From positions 1 to 5,952 of the forward strand of contig JAFAXJ010000152.1 of assembly GCA_019241095.1 (NCBI GenBank): DNA of 5,952 nucleotides, read 5' to 3'. The position numbers were made by a program, and so were the translations under genes. The notes below the pieces were generated by a model that worked only from the letters and a program-made list of their open reading frames with translations, did no database searches and was not told the DNA's origin. Below, piece after piece: positions 1-5,952 of the stretch; positions within the stretch are counted from its first letter, which is position 1, and the number at the start of each line of letters is the position of its first letter. Source of the DNA: Verrucomicrobiota bacterium. Lineage in GTDB: Bacteria; Verrucomicrobiota; Verrucomicrobiia; Chthoniobacterales; JAFAMB01.

Positions 1-1056
1 ACTCTAAAGCAAGGCAGAATCTTTGCGCGCGGCTCGGCAGATAATAAAGGCCAGATTTTTGCCCATATCGCCGGAATCGAGAAAACGATTGCTGAAAAAG
101 GCGATTTACCAGTTAACCTGATTGTTTTTGTAGAAGGAGAAGAGGAGGTTGGAAGTCCCAATCTAGAAAATTTTTTACAAGAACATCGGTCTGATTGTGA
201 ATGCGAGATTATAGCCGTCTCAGATTCAGGGATGGTTGCTGCCGGAATTCCTACTTTCGCGTATGGTCTTCGAGGAATCTGTTGCATCGAGGTGCGATTG
301 AGAGGGCCGGCGCAGGATCTGCATTCCGGAATCTTTGGGGGATCGGTTGCAAACCCGGCCACTGTGTTGAGCAGGATGATCGCGAGCTTGCACGATCTCT
401 CCGGTAGGACCACGGTTCCCGGCTTTTACGATCAAGTGCTTCCGATTCAGCCCTGGGAACGCGAGCTTTGGGAAAAATTGCCTTTCGATAAAGCTGATTG
501 GCTTCGCACGACCGGCTCGCCGGCTTTGGCTGGCGAGAATGGATATACATTCCTGGAACATGTCTGGGCACGTCCAACCGCTGAGGTCAATGGACTCGTA
601 AGTGGATATCAAGGAGAAGGCCCGAAAACGATTGTACCAAGCCTGGCAACCGCAAAGCTATCTTTTCGCTTGGTGCCCCGCCAGGATCCGGAAAAAATAA
701 AAGAGTTGGTGACAGAGTTTCTGAAAGCGCAGTGCCCGCCATCAGTCATGATGGAAATTGTTTATCAACATCAGGGAAAACCTTATCTGGTAGAGCCAAA
801 TTCAAAGTTTGGCATGGCGGCTCAACGCGCTCTGATGCAGACCTTCAACAAACCTGTGGCTCTAGTGCGAGAGGGCGGCAGTATCCCGATTACCCAAAGT
901 TTTAAAGACATCATTGGCGCTGACACATTGCTGCTGGGCTTAGCGTTGCCGGATTCAAGAGCTCATTCGCCAAATGAAAACTTTACCACAGAGAATTTTT
1001 ATGCCGGCATGCGTTTAAACAGGCATTTGCTGGAAGAGATTTCTGAGGTCGAATGA
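1..1056 (+). CDS. M20-family metallopeptidase (dipeptidase-like), 5' end missing
   Basis: The frame is open from base 1 to the TGA at 1054-1056, giving 351 residues. The family is usually about 450 residues, so roughly the first 100 lie outside the window. Visible M20 signatures, numbered from the window edge, are: GSADNKG at 11-17 with the presumed metal-bridging Asp14; EGEEEVGS at 45-52 with the presumed general base Glu48 and metal ligand Glu49; SDSG with ligand Asp75; DLHSG with His108 at the start of the lid/dimerisation domain; RPTAEVNG and GYQGEGPKT near 191-210; REGGSIP near 290; and AHSPNENF with the last metal ligand His322. All expected catalytic and zinc-binding positions seen here are present, so the enzyme should be active. 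This subgroup resembles cytosolic dipeptidases such as carnosinase/CNDP-like enzymes, which cleave dipeptides with two metal ions. The exact substrate cannot be read from the sequence. Its stop overlaps the start of the NlpC/P60 gene, which implies co-translation. Confidence 0.94.
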   Translation, partial: TLKQGRIFARGSADNKGQIFAHIAGIEKTIAEKGDLPVNLIVFVEGEEEVGSPNLENFLQEHRSDCECEIIAVSDSGMVAAGIPTFAYGLRGICCIEVRLRGPAQDLHSGIFGGSVANPATVLSRMIASLHDLSGRTTVPGFYDQVLPIQPWERELWEKLPFDKADWLRTTGSPALAGENGYTFLEHVWARPTAEVNGLVSGYQGEGPKTIVPSLATAKLSFRLVPRQDPEKIKELVTEFLKAQCPPSVMMEIVYQHQGKPYLVEPNSKFGMAAQRALMQTFNKPVALVREGGSIPITQSFKDIIGADTLLLGLALPDSRAHSPNENFTTENFYAGMRLNRHLLEEISEVE

Positions 1057-1802
1057 AAACGACCGGCTGCCTGCTCACAGGATTGATATTAGTTGCGGAA
1101 CTAACAGAGGGGCAAACTGTACGCAAGCAGGTCAGCACCTTGCAGACAGCGACCCCGAAGCAGGCAGCTACCAGAACTGAACCTGGCCTGCCAGAACAGC
1201 CCGATAAAAATGCTGCTGCAGAGCAGGCGGCTGTAAGCTCAATCAAACCGGAGATGCTGGAAGGTTTCGCGGAGCAGCCTGCGCCGATTCAGCAGTTGCT
1301 CCGCTCTGCCTTATCTTTGACTGAGCAGGGATTGAGTTACAAGTATGGTTCCAGTGATCCCAAAGCCGGTGGAATGGACTGTTCTGGTTTTATTTACTAT
1401 CTGCTCACAACCAGCGGCTTCCGCAATGTCCCCAGAGACTCGGGCGGTCAGTACGCCTGGGTGCTCAAGGACAGCGTTTTCCATTCGGTTCTGACGCAAA
1501 ACCAGGATCTTCTCAAGGATCTGAAACCGGGAGATCTCCTGTTCTGGTCGGGAACCTATCGTGTAAATCGTGCTACTCCCATTAGCCACGTTATGATCTA
1601 CTTGGGTAAAGAGAAATCGACCGGTAAACCGGTAATGGTCGGCGCTTCAGACGGAAGAACCTACCGCGGTCTGCGGAGGTCGGGTGTCAGTGTATTCGAT
1701 TTTAAGATCCCAAGCGGGCAGCCAAACAAAAATGATTCGACCTTGACCGCCCGGTTTGAGGGTTATGGGAGTATCCCGCCCACTCAACCGAGGGCGGGAT
1801 GA
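1053..1802 (+). CDS. NlpC/P60 family cysteine peptidase, probably exported
   Basis: This 249-residue protein has a short, weakly basic N-terminus and a hydrophobic stretch at residues 6-16 that could be a signal peptide; the cleavage site is unclear. Cys6 is too near the start for a lipobox. Residues about 22-65 are rich in Gln, Ala, Pro and Thr and look like a disordered linker. The NlpC/P60 domain covers about 80-225: GGMDCSGFIYYLL carries the catalytic Cys110, LKPGDLLFW (157-165) is the usual strand before the His, and SHVMIYLG carries His179. The third polar residue, often His in an HAS motif, aligns by eye with Gly197 in VGASDG, so the triad is non-standard or completed by another residue. 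Family members cut gamma-D-Glu-diaminopimelate or related bonds in peptidoglycan stem peptides. The ATG at 1053 is chosen because it gives the signal-like N-terminus and has GAGG at 1045-1048 upstream. It overlaps the preceding M20 stop as ATGA, so coupling is likely. A joint role in cell-wall peptide turnover is inference. Confidence 0.88.
   Translation: MKTTGCLLTGLILVAELTEGQTVRKQVSTLQTATPKQAATRTEPGLPEQPDKNAAAEQAAVSSIKPEMLEGFAEQPAPIQQLLRSALSLTEQGLSYKYGSSDPKAGGMDCSGFIYYLLTTSGFRNVPRDSGGQYAWVLKDSVFHSVLTQNQDLLKDLKPGDLLFWSGTYRVNRATPISHVMIYLGKEKSTGKPVMVGASDGRTYRGLRRSGVSVFDFKIPSGQPNKNDSTLTARFEGYGSIPPTQPRAG
1773..1800 (+). repeat. 9-bp perfect inverted repeat at the end of the NlpC/P60 gene
   Basis: ATCCCGCCC at 1773-1781 pairs perfectly with GGGCGGGAT at 1792-1800 around a 10-base loop, and one further U-G wobble pair is possible at 1772/1801. 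The hairpin covers the last codons and the first base of the stop codon. It is GC-rich enough to be a strong RNA stem, but no T-run follows, so it is not a textbook intrinsic terminator. It may slow ribosomes or transcription, protect the upstream mRNA from 3' decay, or separate expression of the upstream pair from DUF72. It could also be chance. Confidence 0.5.
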
Positions 1803-1833
1803 CGACTAGATTCTCAACGAAATTCACTGCTTG

Positions 1834-2787
1834 ATGCTCGACCTGTTTTTATCCGATTTCGACCGAGACGCGTTGGCCGGCAGGATCGCCGAACTTGTCA
1901 AACGCAATGTGTATGTCGGAACTTCGTCTTGGAAATATTCCGGCTGGCTTGGGATGTTGTATGACCGAACCCGATACGAGACGAAGGGAAAATTTTCTCT
2001 GGCTCGTTTTGAAGACGAATGCCTTGCCGAGTATTGCCAATTTTTAAGCACTGTCTGCGTCGACGCTGGGTATTACAAGTTTCCTGATCTTGCCTATCTT
2101 GACCGTCTATTCCGAGATGTTCCCAGTTATTGCCGGCTAAGTTTCAAGGTGACTGACATCATCACCCTGCGGAGATTTCCTGCGTTGGCGCGTTATGGTG
2201 CGGAACAGGGAAAGCTCAATCCCCTTTTTCTCAGCTCTAACCTCTTTCTCGAATCGTTTTTTATGCCGCTGCAGGAATTTCGAGCTCGAATAGGAGTTCT
2301 GATCTTCGAGTTCGCCGAGTTCAGGGCAAGCGACTTGGAACCCGAATCGTTTCTGGAGCGGTTAGAACGCTTTCTAGGTGCTTTGCCGAGTGACTGGCAA
2401 TATGGGGTCGAGCTGAGGTCGAGATCTTTTGTCACTCCTGATTATTTTCGATTGCTTAGCAAATTCCGTGTTGCTCACGTATTCAACCAATGGAACCGAA
2501 TGCCTTCTGTGAAAAGGCAGCTGCAATGGCCCGGCTCAATTACTACCGATTTTACAGTAGGCCGTTTTCTTTTAAGGCCAGGCAAAAGCTACCAAGAAGC
2601 CGTCGAGCGATTCAGTCCCTACCAGGAAACAAGAGAAATTGATCCTTCAGCGAGAAACGCGGCTCGCAAGCTCATTTGGGACGTTCCTATGAAAGAGGGT
2701 CGTCCAACCTTCGTCTACATAAATAACCGTCTCGAGGGTAATGCCTTGAATACGATCTGGGCCGTAACTAGCCGGGATCAGGACTAG
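1834..2787 (+). CDS. DUF72 (YecE-like) TIM-barrel protein, long form
   Basis: The protein has 317 residues from the ATG at 1834. A TTG directly before it at 1831 is an alternative start and adds one residue; neither has a clear ribosome-binding site. After a 27-residue N-terminal extension comes the DUF72 hallmark YVGTSSWKYSGW (27-38). It is followed by a Cys/Tyr-rich segment where the family usually has its NTFY stretch, then LSFKVT (102-107), VLIFEF (155-160), GVELRS (191-196) with the conserved Glu193, and the C-terminal YINNRLEGNALNTI (295-308) matching the usual YVYFNN...G.A.NA block. The Y.R.HG segment common in typical members is not recognisable; TVGRFLLRPG (241-250) sits there. At 317 residues it is longer than the usual 240-260. 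The biochemical function of DUF72 is not established; the fold is a TIM-like barrel with a conserved pocket. It starts 31 bases after the NlpC/P60 stop and could share that transcript. Confidence 0.9.
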   Translation: MLDLFLSDFDRDALAGRIAELVKRNVYVGTSSWKYSGWLGMLYDRTRYETKGKFSLARFEDECLAEYCQFLSTVCVDAGYYKFPDLAYLDRLFRDVPSYCRLSFKVTDIITLRRFPALARYGAEQGKLNPLFLSSNLFLESFFMPLQEFRARIGVLIFEFAEFRASDLEPESFLERLERFLGALPSDWQYGVELRSRSFVTPDYFRLLSKFRVAHVFNQWNRMPSVKRQLQWPGSITTDFTVGRFLLRPGKSYQEAVERFSPYQETREIDPSARNAARKLIWDVPMKEGRPTFVYINNRLEGNALNTIWAVTSRDQD

Positions 2788-2876
2788 AAGCTCACAGGTC
2801 ACGAAGAATGGATGGCCTTGTGAAAAGTCCTTAAACTCTGATTTGCGCCAACTTTCTCAGATGGCATTCTGCCGCT
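2788..2876 (+). other. DUF72-serS intergenic gap
   Basis: This 89-base stretch separates two genes on the same strand. I see no convincing -35/-10 pair, no terminator hairpin with a T-run, and no T-box-like or other recognisable leader. There is also no good Shine-Dalgarno sequence just before the serS ATG. A promoter for serS is plausible by position but cannot be pointed to. Confidence 0.5.
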
Positions 2877-4151
2877 ATGCTCGAAATGCGATTGATACGG
2901 GAACAGCCTGATTTGGTGCGGGAACGGTTAAACACCCGAGATCCGGGGCTAGGAAAGCAGGTGGATGCGATTCTTGAGCTAGATTCCATCCGGCGACAGT
3001 TAGAAACTCAATTACAGCGCATTCACGCCGAGCGAAACAAGCTGAGCAAGGAAATAGGCCAGCTTCGAGCCAAAAAAGAAACGAGCATTGAGCTCGAAAC
3101 GAAGGTCCGGGAACTTGGTGACGATCTGGCAGTTCTCAATGAGCGGGTCATTGCCGCTGACGAAGCACAAAGATCCTTGATGCTGAGCATTCCTAATTTG
3201 CCGCACGCACGAGCAGTGAAGGGTTCAGATGCGAGCGCAAACCCAGTAATTCGGGTCTGGGGCGAAAAACCAGAATTCGACTTTACACCTCGAGATCACG
3301 TGAGTTTAGGCAATGAGCTTGGCCTTTTTGACTTTGAACGCGCTGCCAAAATCAGTGGAAGCGGCTTTATTGCCTATACAGGAATGGGGGCTCGCCTTCA
3401 GCGCGGCTTAATCCAATTTCTGCTTGATCTTCACACTGCGGAGCATGGCTATTTCGAGATTTCTCCGCCGTACTTAGTTCGGCGCTACTCCATGGTGGGC
3501 ACTGGCGCTTTGCCAAAATTCGAGCAGGATGCATACGGTCTCGATGACGGCGAAGCATTTCTGATTCCGACCGCTGAGGTCCCGCTGACCAATTTTCACC
3601 GTGAGGAGGCATTATCGTATCGGGATCTGCCAAAATACTATGTAGCACAAACGCCTTGCTTCCGCAGAGAAGCGGGCTCCGCCGGGAAGGAGACGCGCGG
3701 CTTAATCCGTGTGCATCAGTTTGACAAGGTCGAACTGGTAAAGATCACTGAGCCACACCAATCCTATCTGGAGCTGGACAAAATGACCGCTGATGCAGAG
3801 AGGGTTCTGCAGCTTTTGGGGTTACATTATCGAGTGATTGAGCTCTGTACAGGAGACCTTGGATTTAGCATGGCCAAAACATACGACATCGAAGTTTGGG
3901 CGCCGGGCCAGGGAAGCTATCTCGAAGTTTCGAGTTGTTCCAACGCCGAAGATTTTCAGGCCAGGAGGATTAATTTGAAGTTCAAAGATGCAGAGGGAAA
4001 AAACCGTTATCCACATACATTGAACGGCTCAGGTACAGCCTTACCGCGGCTGATTGTCGCCTTGCTGGAATCCGGTCAACAGAAAGATGGATCGATAAAG
4101 ATTCCAGAACCTTTACAGAATTACATGAAGGCTGCCGAACTGCGAAAATGA
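2877..4151 (+). CDS. serS: Seryl-tRNA synthetase
   Basis: This cytosolic class II aminoacyl-tRNA synthetase charges tRNA-Ser, and also tRNA-Sec where present, with serine in two ATP-dependent steps. At 424 residues it has the normal bacterial length. The start at ATG 2877 gives MLEMRLIREQPDLVRERL, the standard family opening. Residues about 30-100 form the charged, heptad-like antiparallel coiled coil that grips the long variable arm of tRNA-Ser, ending at LSIPNLPH (103-110). The catalytic domain follows: the motif 1 region around HGYFEISPPYLVRR (190-203), the serine-pocket TAEVP (232-236), motif 2 from FRREAGSAGKETRG (262-275) through VHQFDKVE (279-286), the serine-side ELCTGDLGFSMAKTYDIEVW (322-341), and motif 3 NGSGTALPRL (383-392) with the ATP-binding Arg391. 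All key motifs are intact, with no sign of truncation. It ends 129 bases from the convergent alpha-E gene. Identification is essentially certain. Confidence 0.98.
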   Translation: MLEMRLIREQPDLVRERLNTRDPGLGKQVDAILELDSIRRQLETQLQRIHAERNKLSKEIGQLRAKKETSIELETKVRELGDDLAVLNERVIAADEAQRSLMLSIPNLPHARAVKGSDASANPVIRVWGEKPEFDFTPRDHVSLGNELGLFDFERAAKISGSGFIAYTGMGARLQRGLIQFLLDLHTAEHGYFEISPPYLVRRYSMVGTGALPKFEQDAYGLDDGEAFLIPTAEVPLTNFHREEALSYRDLPKYYVAQTPCFRREAGSAGKETRGLIRVHQFDKVELVKITEPHQSYLELDKMTADAERVLQLLGLHYRVIELCTGDLGFSMAKTYDIEVWAPGQGSYLEVSSCSNAEDFQARRINLKFKDAEGKNRYPHTLNGSGTALPRLIVALLESGQQKDGSIKIPEPLQNYMKAAELRK

Positions 4152-4202
4152 TCGACAGGATCAGATCTCCCGAGCTTCGGCGCAACCTTCCTCTCCATGA
4201 TA

Positions 4203-4217
4203 GACCTTGATCAGGTC
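4203..4217. terminator. Weak hairpin between convergent serS and alpha-E genes
   Basis: GACCT at 4203-4207 pairs with AGGTC at 4213-4217 around a 5-base loop. It lies near the middle of the 129-base gap between the two convergent stop codons, where a shared bidirectional terminator would be expected. The stem is only 5 bp and neither strand has a proper T-run, so the call is weak. A smaller 4-bp stem (CCGA/TCGG) sits at 4170-4180. Rho-dependent termination or read-through into the opposite gene is equally possible. Confidence 0.2.
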
Positions 4218-4280
4218 CAAAAGCTTTGACCGTACCAAGACCAGGCTTCCAGCAGATTCGCGATGAGAATGCAGTCTTTA

Positions 4281-5333
4281 TTAAGACGAAACTCGTGATT
4301 GAGACTGCGATTGTGATTGAGTCCCAGATTGGGACTGAGACTGCGATTGATTATCATCTGGCTTTACATCGAGCCAATCACAAAATTCGTCGTGGATGGC
4401 TTCACTGATTTCGGTCAATCGAAGCTGTATGGCGTCCATGTATTCGTGAAGGCCATTCTGAAAGATTTCTTGGATGGTTATGTAGGAGAGATCAGCAAGC
4501 AGCTTTCCCGAAAGGCGTTCAGCTTCTACCGAGTAAAGGTGATCGCCGCGTTCTACGCCTGTAATCTTGTGTAAAGCGCTGTCAAAAGCATCAACACAAA
4601 AAAGAATTGATCTTGGAAACGAAGGGTTCTTGATAAGAAACTCCGCGACTTTCCACGGGGCAACCTGGCCTCGATAATGTTTGCGGTAGGGCTCAAGTGC
4701 ACTGCAGGATCGTAAAACCGACATCCATTCGAGAGTATCCACAGTGCCGCCCACTCTTTCGCCGCTTGGGAGTAAGATATGGTACTTGATATCGAGGATG
4801 CGTGATGTGCGGTCTCCTCGCTCAAGCAACTTGCCTAATTGGACAAAGTCCCAACCTTCATCGTGACCCATCGTCGCGTCGGTTATACCCTGGAACAAGT
4901 GCGACGCCTCTAAAATCCATTTGAAGAATTCATAAACACTTGAGCCGTAGAGTCTTCTCGCTTCACCAGATTTGAAAAATAGAAACATTCGATTGATCTG
5001 TTCCCACATTTCCGTGGAAATTTGTTCTCGTACAGTCCGAGCATTCTCACGAGCTGACGACAGACATGAATAGATGGAGTTGGGGTTTTTCCGTTCGAAG
5101 GTTACAAACTCAATGACAGATTCCTCTGAAACGGATTGGTAAAGCGACTGGAATAACTTGTTGTCTTCCAGGCTAAAAATGATCGATTCCCAACGTTGTG
5201 CATCGCCGCTGCCGTTCAGAACCCGAGTATCCAGCGCTAATTGAACATTCACGTCGAGCATTCTGGCATTGTTTTCTGCTCGTTCCGTATAACGACTCAG
5301 CCAGAAAAGTGCGTCAGCGCATCGGCTTAACAT
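4281..5333 (-). CDS. Alpha-E domain protein (DUF403)
   Basis: The protein has 350 residues. It opens with MLSRCADALFWLSRYTERAE, the characteristic alpha-E N-terminus. Further family blocks are SSARENARTVREQIS (92-106), MWEQINRM (109-116), KLLERGDRTSRILDIKYH (168-185), WMSVLRSC (203-210) and FPRSILFCVDAF (239-250). The family is all-helical, with conserved charged residues, and has no established biochemical activity. It is nearly always beside a circularly permuted ATP-grasp protein and often a transglutaminase-like protein, a set predicted to carry out peptide or amide-bond synthesis or modification. The normal domain ends near residue 322; residues 328-350 are an unusual Ser-Gln repeat tail. 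The ATG at 5333 is supported because an in-frame TAA lies four codons upstream and the family start matches exactly; no clear Shine-Dalgarno sequence precedes it. It lies 91 bases downstream of the ATP-grasp gene and is probably co-transcribed with it. Confidence 0.95.
   Translation of the reverse strand: MLSRCADALFWLSRYTERAENNARMLDVNVQLALDTRVLNGSGDAQRWESIIFSLEDNKLFQSLYQSVSEESVIEFVTFERKNPNSIYSCLSSARENARTVREQISTEMWEQINRMFLFFKSGEARRLYGSSVYEFFKWILEASHLFQGITDATMGHDEGWDFVQLGKLLERGDRTSRILDIKYHILLPSGERVGGTVDTLEWMSVLRSCSALEPYRKHYRGQVAPWKVAEFLIKNPSFPRSILFCVDAFDSALHKITGVERGDHLYSVEAERLSGKLLADLSYITIQEIFQNGLHEYMDAIQLRLTEISEAIHDEFCDWLDVKPDDNQSQSQSQSGTQSQSQSQSRVSS
4295..4349 (-). repeat. Short direct repeats encoding a Ser-Gln tail
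   Basis: This stretch encodes residues 329-347 of the alpha-E protein, two blocks of alternating Gln and Ser separated by Gly-Thr. At the DNA level the 13-base GAGACTGCGATTG occurs at 4301-4313 and again at 4337-4349, exactly 36 bases (12 codons) apart. GTGATTGAG occurs at 4295-4303 and 4313-4321, 18 bases (6 codons) apart. All spacings are multiples of three, so gain or loss of units by slippage would lengthen or shorten the tail without breaking the frame. Serine codons alternate among several synonyms (TCG, TCT, TCA, TCC). Confidence 0.9.
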
Positions 5334-5424
5334 AACTATGCATTATTAAAGTCATTGTTGCGCGTGCAGGAGTCGTTGCTTACCCCTCATCGGTTGCCAA
5401 TCGAATACTCTGCCGAACAAGAGG
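5334..5424 (-). other. ATP-grasp to alpha-E intergenic gap
   Basis: A 91-base non-coding gap lies between two genes that presumably form one operon. On the minus strand it holds a GAGGGG run more than 40 bases before the alpha-E start, too far to serve as its ribosome-binding site, and an AT-rich TTTAATAATG stretch close to the start. I found no matching -35 element and no terminator, so read-through from the ATP-grasp gene is the simplest reading. Confidence 0.5.
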
Positions 5425-5952
5425 CTACTCATTGCTCAATACCCAAGTGTCTTTACTACCGCCGCCTTGCGAAGAATTCACAACCAGTGATCCTTTACGT
5501 AAAGCGACCCTGGTTAATCCTCCCGGAGCAATGGTGATTTTGTCGCCGAATAAAATGTAAGGTCGTAAATCAATATGCCTGCCTTCAAAATGTCCCTCGC
5601 AGAAAGAGGGAGATCTTGAGAGACTCATGACCGGCTGTGCAATGTAATTGCGTGGATTTTTCAGGATTGCCTGGCGGAACTGTTCATGTTGCTCGCGAGT
5701 GGCGTGTGGACCGATCAGCATCCCGTATCCTCCGCTCTCATTGGCAGATTTAACAACAAGGTTGTGAAGATTGCTCAGAATGTATTCTCGATCACTGTCG
5801 ATCTGAGAAAGGTATGTTTCAACATTCGGCAAGATCGGGTCTTGATCCAAATAGTAGCGAATCATCGCGGGAACGAAATAATAGGTTACCTTATCATCAG
5901 CAACACCAGTGCCGATTGAGTTGGCAAGACTGACGTTCCCGTGCCTGTAAGC
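5425..5952 (-). CDS. Circularly permuted ATP-grasp protein (DUF404/DUF407 type), C-terminal part
   Basis: The frame is open on the minus strand from the window edge to the TAG at 5427-5425, giving the last 175 residues of a protein that is normally about 470-500. Counting from the edge, [17 protein letters not shown] (5-21), VPAMIRYY (27-34), PILPNVETY (39-47), [20 protein letters not shown] (65-84), [14 protein letters not shown] (102-115), [12 protein letters not shown] (125-136), [20 protein letters not shown] (142-161) and [11 protein letters not shown] (162-172) are the standard blocks of this family up to its normal C-terminus. The Gly-rich NESGGYGM segment is probably part of the nucleotide-binding fold. 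ATP-grasp enzymes activate a carboxylate as acyl-phosphate for ligation to an amine; in this permuted subgroup the substrate is not known, and predictions favour peptide or amide synthesis. Nothing looks degraded. The ATG at 5865 is an internal methionine and not the start. Confidence 0.95.
   Translation of the reverse strand, partial: AYRHGNVSLANSIGTGVADDKVTYYFVPAMIRYYLDQDPILPNVETYLSQIDSDREYILSNLHNLVVKSANESGGYGMLIGPHATREQHEQFRQAILKNPRNYIAQPVMSLSRSPSFCEGHFEGRHIDLRPYILFGDKITIAPGGLTRVALRKGSLVVNSSQGGGSKDTWVLSNE

Noticed and set aside
516..537. Stable hairpin (CTCGCC/GGCGAG extended inward by three pairs, loop 525-528) inside the M20 gene
   Set aside because: It lies mid-gene in sequence fully explained by coding, has no T-run, and is most likely chance in a G+C-rich segment.
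226..612. Open frames on the minus strand (226-612, 251-577) and a plus-strand frame at 201-407 inside the M20 gene
   Set aside because: They are overlaid on a fully convincing M20 coding frame, have no recognisable protein features, and look like shadows of its codon use.
3367..3648. Minus-strand open frames inside serS (also 3012-3206, 3822-4016, 3982-4185)
   Set aside because: serS motifs run unbroken through all these positions; the antisense frames show no family features.
4226..4408. Plus-strand open frame with an Ile/Thr/Glu-rich repeat, covering the convergent gap
   Set aside because: The repeat is the antisense reading of the Ser-Gln tail of the alpha-E gene. The frame has no Shine-Dalgarno sequence and no homology I recognise.
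5341..5360. AT-rich TTTAATAATG before the alpha-E start on the minus strand as a possible -10 box
   Set aside because: No acceptable -35 hexamer lies at 16-18 bases, and the gene is most simply read from the upstream ATP-grasp promoter.
5686..5919. Plus-strand open frames over the ATP-grasp gene (5686-5919) and across its 3' end (5355-5537)
   Set aside because: The minus-strand ATP-grasp motifs explain the region up to 5425; these frames have no support of their own.

Overview
The window shows six protein-coding genes, two of them cut by the window edges, and no RNA gene, CRISPR array or mobile element. The genes are tightly packed at roughly 50% GC by eye. The wording of the seryl-tRNA synthetase (for example the WAPGQGSYLEVSSCSNAEDF stretch) and the pairing of a long DUF72 protein with an NlpC/P60 protein suggest a Gram-negative bacterium, perhaps of the Verrucomicrobiota (Chthoniobacter-like soil lineages) or a relative. 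This taxonomic guess is inference from memory of family sequences. Several starts have little or no Shine-Dalgarno sequence, which such a lineage would tolerate.

Plus-strand block (1-4151). The 3' three-quarters of an M20 metallopeptidase gene overlaps by 4 bases the start of a probably exported NlpC/P60 cell-wall peptidase. The NlpC/P60 gene ends in a 9-bp GC-rich inverted repeat. After about 30 bases comes a DUF72 TIM-barrel protein, and 89 bases later a complete serS. The first two genes look translationally coupled and may both act on cell-wall peptides or other short peptides. DUF72 and serS have no evident functional link to them.

Minus-strand block (5952-4281). A circularly permuted ATP-grasp protein, of which only the C-terminal 175 residues are inside the window, is followed after 91 bases by an alpha-E domain protein. 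This is the core of a widespread, biochemically obscure gene cluster. In many genomes it also carries a transglutaminase-like protein and sometimes a peptidase, and it has been predicted to make or modify peptides through amide-bond ligation. No transglutaminase lies downstream, because the alpha-E gene runs straight into convergent serS across a 129-base gap. Any partner must lie beyond the right edge or elsewhere.

The most unusual sequence is the C-terminal tail of the alpha-E protein, a Ser-Gln dipeptide repeat encoded by imperfect direct DNA repeats. I found no convincing wholly new system. The best candidates for a second look are this tail, the ATP-grasp/alpha-E pair without a visible transglutaminase, and the NlpC/P60 protein, whose expected third catalytic position looks like glycine.
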